Shown here piece after piece: positions 1-7,004 of a stretch of DNA of 64,000 bases; position 1 is the stretch's first letter; each line of letters starts with the position of its first letter. The notes beneath the pieces are model-generated. The model saw nothing but the letters and a program-made list of their open reading frames with translations, searched no databases and was not told the DNA's origin. The stretch lies in NCBI RefSeq assembly GCF_023168325.1, contig NZ_AP025688.1, forward strand, positions 4,216,001 to 4,280,000, read 5' to 3'. The position numbers and the translations under genes are program-made. The stretch comes from Tsukamurella sp. PLM1. Lineage in GTDB: Bacteria; Actinomycetota; Actinomycetes; Mycobacteriales; Mycobacteriaceae.

Positions 1-303
1 GCGTACGCGGCGTCGAAGAACGCGCTGGCGATCTTCGGGCGCAGCCTGAACGCCGAGAAGCCGCACCCCGGCGTCCACGCGACCAACGTGCACTTCCCGC
101 TGGTGCGGACCGAGATGATCACGCCCACAGCCGAATACGATGCCGTCGGTGCGCTCGAACCGGACGAGGCCGGCCGCTGGATCGTGCGCGCGGTGACGCA
201 CCAGCCCGTCGAGGTGTCCCCCGCGGCGCTGCGCGCCCTGCTCCCCGTGGTCGATCTGCTCTCGCCGACGGCGTCCGATCGCGCGATCTCATCGCTTACC
301 TGA
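1..303 (+). CDS. Short-chain dehydrogenase/reductase, C-terminal part
   Basis: The reading frame is open from the first base and stops at 301-303, so only the last 100 residues are present. It begins with AYAASKNAL, which carries the Tyr-x-x-x-Lys catalytic pair of the SDR family (YAASK). This is followed by a segment ending in a threonine-rich loop (VRTEMITPT) like the cofactor-binding region after the active site. SDR enzymes use NAD(P)H to oxidise or reduce alcohols and ketones; the substrate cannot be told from this fragment. An internal ATG near base 88 is not the real start because the catalytic motif lies upstream of it. Confidence 0.75.
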   Translation, partial: AYAASKNALAIFGRSLNAEKPHPGVHATNVHFPLVRTEMITPTAEYDAVGALEPDEAGRWIVRAVTHQPVEVSPAALRALLPVVDLLSPTASDRAISSLT

Positions 304-309
304 CCTAAG

Positions 310-328
310 TGTGGTTCGCCTCACCTAA
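310..328. promoter_or_regulatory. Putative IdeR/DtxR iron box
   Basis: Read on the minus strand, 328 to 310 is TTAGGTGAGGCGAACCACA. It matches the iron-box consensus TTAGGTTAGGCTAACCTAA at 15 of 19 positions by eye. It lies just upstream of a siderophore-binding lipoprotein gene and overlaps the expected -35 region of a promoter whose -10 would be TACGCT (338-343). Iron-loaded IdeR would be expected to repress here. The position and downstream gene support the call; binding is inferred. Confidence 0.55.
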
Positions 329-353
329 GTTCTGGCGTACGCTACGGCGCGTG

Positions 354-1373
354 ATGAAACGATCCCTCGTCCGCCGGCTCGCGCCCGCGGTCGTCCTGCT
401 GGCGGCCACCGTCGGCGCCGTGTCCTGCTCGTCCACGACCGACTCGAAGGGCTCCGGCAACGCCGAGGTCGCCACTGGCGGCGAGCGGTTCGGCACCGCG
501 GACACCGAGACCGCGAAGCTCGGCTCCGACGCCGCGCCGGGCGTGTTCCCGCGCACCGTCACCCACGCCTCCGGCGTGACGGAGATCCCGAAGAAGCCGG
601 AGCGCATCATCGTGCTCGACACCGGCGAGCTGGACGCCGTGCTCAGCCTGGGACTCAAGCCGGTCGGGATGGTCGAGACCGAGGGCAGCAGCCCCGTCCC
701 GACGTACCTCGCCGACAAGACCGAGGGCATCGAGCGGGTCGGCAAGATCCAGAGCGTCAACGTCGAGGCCATCGCCAAGCTCAAGCCCGACCTGATCCTG
801 GGCAGCAAGCTGCGCGTGGACAAGCTGTACCAGCAGCTCTCGCAGATCGCCCCCACCGTGTTCTCGATCCGCCCGGGCTTCCCGTGGAAGGAGAACTTCC
901 GCCTCGTCGGCGATGCCGTGGGCGAGGAGAACAAGGTCGTCGAGCAGCTGAACCAGTACGCCGACAACGCGAAGGCGCTCAGCGCGAAGTTCACCGGCGC
1001 CAAGCCCACCATCTCGCTCGTGCGCTTCATGCCCGGAAAGATCCGGCTGTACGCGAACAAGTCGCTGATCGGCGTCATCCTCAAGGACGCCGGGCTGCCG
1101 CGGCCCAAGGACCAGGACGTGGACGAACTGGCCGTCGAGATCTCCCTGGAGAACCTGCCCAAGGCCGAGGGCGATTACCTGTTCTACTCCAGCTACGGCA
1201 AGCCCGACGTCACGGGTGAGACCGCGGCGCTCGCCAACCCCGCGTGGGGGCAGCTGGGAGCCGTCCAGCGCGGCAAGGCGTTCCGCGTGGACGACGACGT
1301 GTGGTACCTCGGGCTGGGTCCGATCGGCGCGAATCTCATCGTGCAGCAGCTGGGCGAGTTCCTCGCGAAGTGA
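354..1373 (+). CDS. Iron-siderophore ABC transporter substrate-binding lipoprotein (FecB/FepB-like)
   Basis: This is a 339-residue secreted lipoprotein. The N-terminus has positive charges (MKRSLVRRL), a hydrophobic stretch, and a lipobox ending in Cys (GAVSC), so it should be lipid-anchored outside the membrane. The mature part reads as a class III binding protein: KKPERIIVLDTGELDAVLSLGLKPVG, then EAIAKLKPDLILG, the typical helical-backbone fold for ferric siderophores. A longer start at 309 is rejected because it would lie inside the iron box. A GTG at 351 sits 7 nt after a -10-like TACGCT, so a leaderless start at 351 is equally possible. No permease or ATPase genes are adjacent; they are probably elsewhere. 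Confidence 0.8.
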   Translation: MKRSLVRRLAPAVVLLAATVGAVSCSSTTDSKGSGNAEVATGGERFGTADTETAKLGSDAAPGVFPRTVTHASGVTEIPKKPERIIVLDTGELDAVLSLGLKPVGMVETEGSSPVPTYLADKTEGIERVGKIQSVNVEAIAKLKPDLILGSKLRVDKLYQQLSQIAPTVFSIRPGFPWKENFRLVGDAVGEENKVVEQLNQYADNAKALSAKFTGAKPTISLVRFMPGKIRLYANKSLIGVILKDAGLPRPKDQDVDELAVEISLENLPKAEGDYLFYSSYGKPDVTGETAALANPAWGQLGAVQRGKAFRVDDDVWYLGLGPIGANLIVQQLGEFLAK

Positions 1374-1461
1374 CCTCCCGCACCGCCTGTTAACGGTGAG
1401 GCACTTGTTGTTCATGTGTCGCTAGGGGCAAATGGGACACCCGGGTTCTATGGTGTCCTTC

Positions 1462-3124
1462 GTGACCACACGTCGAGCGTTCCTCCGCGCCGGCGCGGCC
1501 GCCCTCACGGCGGCCGCGGCCGGTGCCGCGACCACCCGCGCGGCCCACGCCCTCCCCGGGGCCGCGGCCGCCGCGAACATCACGGGCACCACCCTCGAGC
1601 GGGTGAGCGTGCCCGGGGCGGCCCGGGCGGGCGGGTACCGTCCGCTGGTCGACGGTGCCCCCTGGCCGCTGTACGTGCGCCGAGCTCGCGGCCGGCGCGG
1701 GTGGGCGGGAGTCGACCCGGCAGGCGCTCGCGTCGTTCGTGCAGCTGACCGACATGCACATCGTGGACGCGCAGAGTCCGGCGCGATTCGAGTTCGTGCA
1801 CCCGTTCCAGGCGCCGGCCTTCCGGCCGCAGGAGACGCTCACGACGCAGGGCGCGGTCTCGCTGGTGGAGCGCATCAACGCGCTCCCCGGCGGCCCCATC
1901 ACCGGCCGCGCCTTCGACTGCGTGATCACCACCGGCGACAACACCGACAACCGGGAGCTGGCCGAGCTCAACTGGTTCCAGACGGTGCTCTCCGGCGGCA
2001 CCATCGTGCCCAACACGGGCGCGCCGGACCGGTTCGAGGGCCTGCAGGCGCACGGCGCGGCGCTGTACTGGCAGCCCGAATCCCCGTACTGGGACATGTA
2101 CAAGGACAAGGGGTTCCAGCAGATCCCCGGATTCCTCCGCGCGGCGATCGGCGCGCACACCAGCCCCGGCCTGCGGACGCCCTGGTACGCCGTGGTCGGC
2201 AATCACGACGACAGTCTGCTGGGCACGCTGCCCAACGGCATCGCCGACTGGCTGTACCTCTCGCCCGTGAAGCTGGACATCCCGCACACCGATCCCGCGG
2301 CGCTCGCCATCGCCCGCGCGCTGACCACGGACCCGTCGCAGCTCGGCCCCATGCTGACGCAGCTCAAGCTGTCGGGCCCCGTCATCCCCGCGACCGTGGA
2401 CGCGAAGCGGACTCCGTTCAGCCCACGGGAGTTCGTGCGCCGGCACTTCGATCCCGCGATCACCGGGCCCGGGCCGGAGGGCCACGGCTTCTCCAGTCCC
2501 GACGGTCCGACCTGGTACACCTTCCAGCTCGCGCCCGGGGTGCTCGGGATCGGCCTGGACACCACGAACAACCTCGGCATCGCCGAGGGGTCGATCGGGG
2601 AGAAGCAGCTGGCGTGGCTGGTGGCGCAGCTCAAGGCGCATCCGGACCAGCTGACGATCGTGTTCAGCCACCACACGTCCAGGAGCATGACCGCCAAGCT
2701 GCCCGACCCGGAGGAGCCCGGCGAGAAGCAGTACGACGGGGGAACGCTGGTCGCGACTCTGGCGCAGTATCCGCAGGTGATCGCGTGGGTGAACGGGCAC
2801 ACCCACAAGAACGAGATGATCGCGCACGCTGGGCCGACGCCGAAGCAGAGCTTCTGGGAGATCAACACCGCCAGCCACGTCGACTTCCCGCAGCTGGCGA
2901 GGATCATCGAGGTGGCCGACAACCGCGACGGCACGCTGAGCCTGTTCACCCCGCTGATCGAGGCCGCGAGCCCGGCCACCGCGAACGCGTCCGACCTCAG
3001 CTCGCGCGGCCTGGCCAGCCTCTATCGCGAGCTGGCCTACAACGACATCCACCGCGACGACACCCTGCTCGGCGCCGAAGCGGACCGGAACTGCGAGCTG
3101 CTCCTCACCCATCCCCTGCGCTGA
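1462..3124 (+). CDS. Tat-exported metallophosphoesterase, frame broken once
   Basis: The N-terminus (TTRRAFLRAG then an Ala-rich stretch) is a twin-arginine signal. The body carries the full calcineurin-type metal-binding set: DMH in LTDMHIVDAQ, TTGDNTDN, VVGNHDD, FSHHT, and NGHTHKNE. It resembles the actinobacterial PPA1498-like phosphoesterase family; the substrate is unknown. The first 73 or so codons are in a different frame from the rest. The break is at about 1678-1682 (cgccgag), where one extra or two missing bases would restore ...YVR-RELAAGAGG. GTG 1462 is chosen because a -10-like TATGGT ends 7 nt upstream (leaderless); ATG 1450 is the alternative. About 553 residues after repair. 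Confidence 0.75.
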
Positions 3125-3155
3125 GGAGCTAGCCGCAGCCGCTCCAGACCGGGAC

Positions 3156-3731
3156 CTACAGGCCGCGGGCGACCAGGGCCTCGCCCAGCAGGTCGGCGTC
3201 GCGGATGAGCCGGACCAGCACCGTCGGGAGAACCCGGACGAGGGAGGCTCGCTGCCCGCGCGCCCAGGCGGCCTCGCGGGTCTGCCGGACCACCGCGATC
3301 ACCGCCGGGATGGAGCGGATCGTGAGCGCCACGAGCAGCTCGACGCGCCGGCCGAACACGCGCCCCGCCAGCGCCGCCAGATCGCTCACCCGCGTGGTGA
3401 ACACCAGCAGGTTGCCAGCGAGCACGCCCACCACGAGCTGGCCCACCGGCCCGACGGCGGCGCGGGCACCGTCGGACATCCCCTGGCTGAGCAGGTAGAA
3501 CGCGGTGAGCACCACCGCGAACAGCAGGGCGGGGCGCAGCGCGCGCCACAGGTGCACCGGGCGCAGCCGCGCCACCGGGAACAGAAGGGCCACGCCCACC
3601 GCGGACACCGCCAGCGGGATCGGCCGCGGGAACACGGCCAGGAACGTCACGAGCGCCAGCATCGCCACCAGCTTCGCCGCCGCCGGCACCCGGTGCAGCG
3701 GCGACGCGCGCGGTACGTACTGGCCCAGCAT
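3156..3731 (-). CDS. bioN: ECF transporter transmembrane protein, biotin (BioN/EcfT)
   Basis: This 191-residue membrane protein has about four to five hydrophobic segments and a C-terminal pair of short motifs, ARG in EAAWARGQR and ARG in ALVARGL. Those match the Ala-Arg-Gly coupling motifs by which EcfT proteins clamp the ATPases of energy-coupling-factor importers. Its start overlaps the stop of the upstream ATPase gene (TGATG), so the two are translationally coupled. With the ATPase and BioY it completes a tripartite biotin importer. It ends 31 nt from the convergent phosphoesterase gene. Confidence 0.85.
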   Translation of the reverse strand: MLGQYVPRASPLHRVPAAAKLVAMLALVTFLAVFPRPIPLAVSAVGVALLFPVARLRPVHLWRALRPALLFAVVLTAFYLLSQGMSDGARAAVGPVGQLVVGVLAGNLLVFTTRVSDLAALAGRVFGRRVELLVALTIRSIPAVIAVVRQTREAAWARGQRASLVRVLPTVLVRLIRDADLLGEALVARGL

Positions 3732-4426
3732 CAGCGCGCCGCCAGCTCCCGGTAGAAGCCGATCGCGTCGGCGGGCGCACCGTCGAACACGATCGCGCCG
3801 TCGTCCATCACCAGCACCCGGTCGAAATCGTCGAGCATCTCCAGGTGATGGGTCAGCAGGATCACCTGCTGCTCCAGCGCGGCGAGCCGGCGCCTCACGA
3901 GCAGCACGTTACGCAGGTCCAGCAGGGTGGTCGGCTCGTCGCACACCAGGATCTCCGGATCGGTCACCAGCACCGACGCGAACGCCAACATCTGCTTCTG
4001 CCCGGAACTCAGCAGCTGCGCCGGCGCATCCAGGTGATCGCCCAGGCCGAACTCGCCGAGGATCTCGGCCGCCCGACGGGTGATGTCGGCATCGTCGGGC
4101 CCGCCCCGCCTGCGGCGGCCCTGCGGGCGCAACGACAGCGCCACGTCCTCGGCGGGCGTGGGCATCACGATCTGCGCGGACGCGTCGGCGAACATGAACC
4201 CGACCCGCCGGCGCACCTCCGAACGTTTGCGCCGCACGTCCAGGCCCAGGGTTTCGACGGTGCCGTGCTCCGGCACGACGAGGCCGTTGAACGTGCGCGC
4301 GAGCGTCGACTTCCCCGAGCCGTTGGCGCCGATGATGCCGATGCGCCGCTCGGACAGCTCGGCCGAGATCCCGCGCAGCACGGGCCGGTCGTCGAACGAG
4401 TGGCTGACGCCGTCGAGGACGATCAT
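3731..4426 (-). CDS. bioM: ECF transporter ATPase, biotin (BioM)
   Basis: This is a 231-residue ABC ATPase. Walker A is GANGSGKST near residue 34, the signature region is LSSGQKQML, and Walker B is EILVCDEPTTLLD followed by the switch His in LLTHH. LSSGQ and the short length are typical of EcfA/CbiO/BioM ATPases. The start is ATG 4426 because it overlaps the bioY stop as ATGA. It powers biotin uptake together with BioN and BioY at the cytoplasmic membrane. The three genes are in one bioY-bioM-bioN operon. Confidence 0.88.
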   Translation of the reverse strand: MIVLDGVSHSFDDRPVLRGISAELSERRIGIIGANGSGKSTLARTFNGLVVPEHGTVETLGLDVRRKRSEVRRRVGFMFADASAQIVMPTPAEDVALSLRPQGRRRRGGPDDADITRRAAEILGEFGLGDHLDAPAQLLSSGQKQMLAFASVLVTDPEILVCDEPTTLLDLRNVLLVRRRLAALEQQVILLTHHLEMLDDFDRVLVMDDGAIVFDGAPADAIGFYRELAAR

Positions 4427-4989
4427 CTCTTGGTGATCGCCGGGTACGCCCGCGCCACCGTGACCACGACGAGCGAGGTGATGACGACCTTGATCAGGTC
4501 GCCGGGGACGAACTGGAACCCCAGCGTGAGCTTGGCGAACAGGCCCGAGCCCGTGCGCCAGCCGAGCCACGGCAGGCCCACCGCGTAGACGACCACCATC
4601 AGCCCGAGCACGTTCGCCAGGCCGATCTTCAGCGGGTTGGTGCGGCCCCACCTGTCCACGAGCCAGCCCGTCACCAGGGCGCCGAGGATGCCGCCGATGA
4701 GGAACCCTCCCGTGGGACCGGTGAGTACGGCGAGGCCGCCGCGCCCGCCGGCGCCGATCGGCAGGCCCACCACGATGAGCAGCACGTACAGCGCCACCGA
4801 CGCCCCGCCCCACGGGAAGCCGAGCAGCGACGCGGCCAGCATGAACCCCAGGGTCTGCAGGGTGATCGGCGCGATGCCGCTGATCGTGATCGTGGGCATC
4901 GCGAGCACGGCGGTGAGGGCGGTGAACACCGCGATCAGCGCGAGGTCACGAGGGTCGCGCGATAGGTGGAGGCCTTGAACACGGTTCAA
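4423..4989 (-). CDS. bioY: Biotin-specific S component BioY
   Basis: This hydrophobic protein of about 188 residues carries BioY features: an N-terminal helix DLALIAVFTALTAVL, then GIAPITLQTLGFMLAASLLG, LYVLLIVVGLPIGAGGRGG, and LTGPTGGFLIG. These segments bind biotin in the S component of ECF importers. The start is uncertain: TTG 4989 is the only near-upstream candidate in frame, but it lies inside the operator, so translation may start elsewhere. The stop overlaps the bioM start. Expression is probably repressed by the divergent TetR gene through the palindrome at 4975-4989. Confidence 0.85.
   Translation of the reverse strand: MNRVQGLHLSRDPRDLALIAVFTALTAVLAMPTITISGIAPITLQTLGFMLAASLLGFPWGGASVALYVLLIVVGLPIGAGGRGGLAVLTGPTGGFLIGGILGALVTGWLVDRWGRTNPLKIGLANVLGLMVVVYAVGLPWLGWRTGSGLFAKLTLGFQFVPGDLIKVVITSLVVVTVARAYPAITKR
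4975..4989. promoter_or_regulatory. BioQ-type operator between bioY and bioQ
   Basis: The sequence TTGAACACGGTTCAA is a perfect 6-bp inverted repeat around 3 bp. It matches the TGAAC-N3-GTTCA type site bound by the biotin regulator BioQ in corynebacteria and mycobacteria. It sits between divergent bioY and a TetR-family gene. On the plus strand its right half overlaps a candidate -35, with a -10-like TAGAGT at 5010-5015 and the regulator start at 5023. Confidence 0.7.
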
Positions 4990-5022
4990 GCCTGGTATCG
5001 GGGCTGGGCTAGAGTCAAATCC

Positions 5023-5598
5023 GTGGCCATCAACCGTTCGGACGTGCTGACCTCCGCGATCGCCGTCCTCGACGAGGCGGGCCTCCCGGACCTGACGATG
5101 CGCCGCGTGGCCGCGGACCTCGGGGTCGCGCCCGGCGCTCTGTACTGGCACGTCCCGAACAAGCAGTCGCTGCTCGCCGGCATCGCCGACACGATCCTCG
5201 CGGACCCGTCCCTCGCGGCGGCGGCGTCGAAGTCGCGGATGCGGTGGGACCGGCAGCTCACCGGGTACGCGCACGCCCTGCGGAAGGTGCTGCGCCGGCA
5301 CCGGGACGGCGCCGAGGTGGTGTCCGCGTCGCTGGCCTCGCAGCTGGGCACGAGCAACCTGCAGGCACAGATCGCCGACATCGCCGCGTCCGCGGGCGTG
5401 GCGGCGGCGGACGCGAACGCCGCGGCGCTCACGCTCACACACTTCGTCGTGGGGTTCACGTTCGAGGAGCAGACCCGCGAGGCGATGGCGCGCGCCGGCG
5501 CCGCGGCCGGCGAGCTCGACCGCATCGCCACCGACCGCGCCTTCGCGGGCGGGGTCGACCTCGTCGTCGATGGTCTGCGGACCCGCCTACCGGCGTAG
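5023..5598 (+). CDS. bioQ: TetR-family biotin regulator (BioQ-like)
   Basis: This is a 191-residue TetR repressor. The N-terminal helix-turn-helix reads TMRRVAADLGVAPGALYWHVPNK, near residues 26-48, followed by a helical ligand domain. It is divergent from bioYMN with a BioQ-type palindrome between them, so it most likely represses the biotin uptake operon and itself. GTG 5023 is chosen because TAGAGT (5010-5015) lies 7 nt upstream, giving a leaderless transcript. Starts further upstream would place the palindrome inside the gene. The name rests on context plus family, not on a sequence search. Confidence 0.75.
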   Translation: MAINRSDVLTSAIAVLDEAGLPDLTMRRVAADLGVAPGALYWHVPNKQSLLAGIADTILADPSLAAAASKSRMRWDRQLTGYAHALRKVLRRHRDGAEVVSASLASQLGTSNLQAQIADIAASAGVAAADANAAALTLTHFVVGFTFEEQTREAMARAGAAAGELDRIATDRAFAGGVDLVVDGLRTRLPA

Positions 5599-5649
5599 AG
5601 GTACAGCACCGTCCCGCTGGACGGCACCGTCGGACGAACCGAGCCGCGG

Positions 5650-6096
5650 CTACGCGCCGGACAGATCCACCGCCCGATCGACGCCGTAGCGGTACCCGGC
5701 GAGTCCGCAGCCCGCGATCACGGCCGCGGCGATGGGGGAGACGTAGGAGTGATGCCGGAACGACTCCCGCGCGTGAACATTCGATATGTGAACTTCGATG
5801 ATGGGAATTTCAGGGATCACCAAAGCGTCTGCGATCGCAACCGAGGTGTGGGTCCACGCGGCCGGGTTGATCACGATCGCGGAGAAGTTCCTGGTCCGCG
5901 CGACGTCGTGGATCCACCCCAGGAGCTCGGCCTCGTCGTTGGTCTGACGGACCTCCACGGAGGCTCCGCGCGCGGCGGCGGCCGCGGCGCAGACATCGAC
6001 GACATCGGCGTACGAATTGTCGCCGTAGACCTCCGGCTGGCGGACTCCCAGCATGTTCAGGTTCGGGCCGTTGAGTACCAGAATGCGGGGTCCCAT
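5650..6096 (-). CDS. aroQ: Type II 3-dehydroquinate dehydratase
   Basis: This 148-residue protein has the usual length of type II dehydroquinases, which make 3-dehydroshikimate in the shikimate pathway. Family motifs are plain: VLNGPNLNMLGVRQPEVYG at the N-terminus (catalytic Tyr in VYG), INPAAWTHTSVAIADAL, and EVHISNVHARESFRHHS with the active-site His. The usual QSNHEG loop is changed to QTNDEAE, which replaces a normally conserved His and Gly. ATG 6096 is set by the conserved N-terminus. The gene converges on bioQ. Confidence 0.88.
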   Translation of the reverse strand: MGPRILVLNGPNLNMLGVRQPEVYGDNSYADVVDVCAAAAAARGASVEVRQTNDEAELLGWIHDVARTRNFSAIVINPAAWTHTSVAIADALVIPEIPIIEVHISNVHARESFRHHSYVSPIAAAVIAGCGLAGYRYGVDRAVDLSGA

Positions 6097-6212
6097 GGTG
6101 CACCAGCGTAGTCCGAACCGGTGCGCACGGTATGGGATGGATGTCTCACGGCGTGCGCGAATGTCGCGCAGATCATGTAACCTGCGGTGTATTCGCAATC
6201 CGGAAGGGAGGC

Positions 6213-6620
6213 ATGATGACTACGTTCGCGGCCAAGTTGAACCGACTTTTCGAGGTCGTGCATCCAGCGGACCGGGGCCCCTACACCTCGTCCGAGTTCT
6301 GCCGGATGGTCGAGGAGGGCGGCGGCAAGCTGTCCGTCCCCTATCTGTCGCAGCTCCGTTCCGGCCGCAGCTCGCGCCCGGCGTACGACATGGTGGCCTC
6401 CATCGCGCAGACCTTCGGAGTGCGTGCGGAGTACTTCTCAGACCCGCTGTACGAGCGTGAGGTCCTCAGCGATCTCGAGCTCACCCGCGAGCTCCGCGAG
6501 TCCGGCATGCTCGACATGGCGCGCCGCTCCACCAAGCTGTCCGCCGACCGTCGCGCCGCTCTGGCCGGGCTCCTCGCGGAGCTCGAGGCGGCGGACGATC
6601 AGGAGGGCGCGGTCAAGTAG
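6213..6620 (+). CDS. EspR-like nucleoid/XRE transcription regulator
   Basis: This 135-residue protein begins MMTTFAAKLNRLFEVVHP and continues with YTSSEFCRMV and LSVPYLSQLRSGRSSRP. That arrangement is the same as the EspR family of mycobacteria: an N-terminal helix, an HTH with PYLSQLRSG, and a C-terminal dimerisation region. EspR controls secretion and cell-wall loci and acts partly as a nucleoid protein. A good ribosome site (GGGAGG, about 6205-6210) precedes ATG 6213/6216. It lies upstream of the emb cluster, with a broken minus-strand peptidase gene between. Confidence 0.7.
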   Translation: MMTTFAAKLNRLFEVVHPADRGPYTSSEFCRMVEEGGGKLSVPYLSQLRSGRSSRPAYDMVASIAQTFGVRAEYFSDPLYEREVLSDLELTRELRESGMLDMARRSTKLSADRRAALAGLLAELEAADDQEGAVK

Positions 6621-6690
6621 CCCGCACGGCACCGCACGGGCTCAGCGCACACGCTCCAGCAAAGGGGACGGGGTGTGCTGGGCCCTTTGG

Positions 6691-6942
6691 TCACCGCGGC
6701 CGTCCCCGGGTCCGCTGGGACACCCGCCACGCGGAGCTCGCCGCGATCAGCGCCGTGACCCCGAGACAGCTGTAGACCAGTGCCCACTTCCAGCTCGCGC
6801 ACGCCCCGGCCCACGAGCCACTGCGTGACCATCACCGCCGGCGCGATCGCAGTGCTCGGCTCGTGACCGAGCGCCAGGTGACCGAGTTCGTGGGCCAGGG
6901 TCTGCTCGAACGTGGCGGCACCGGTGCCGCTTCGTAGTACAT
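6691..6942 (-). pseudogene. Small HExxH metallopeptidase-like membrane protein, frame broken twice
   Basis: On the minus strand a start at 6942 (MYYEAAP) is followed, after a shift near 6920, by TFEQTLAHELGHLALGHEPS. This has the zinc-peptidase motif HELGH plus a second His, as in ImmA/IrrE-type or M48-like proteins. After another shift near 6807-6820 it continues as ASWKWALVYSCLGVTALIAA and a basic tail RTRGRPR, one membrane helix ending at a TGA at 6691-6693. Upstream of ATG 6942 a TAACGA box 7 nt away suggests a leaderless start. It may be a real small gene with two sequencing errors or a decayed one. The function is unknown. Confidence 0.4.
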
Positions 6943-7004
6943 CGAGCTGTCGTTAGGGGTGGTTCTCACACGTCCGCCGAACGACCGGCGTCTAGACTCG
7001 CGGG

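Noticed and set aside
309-353. Longer start of the siderophore-binding protein at GTG 309
   Set aside because: It would place coding sequence over the iron box and promoter, and the real signal peptide begins at 351/354.
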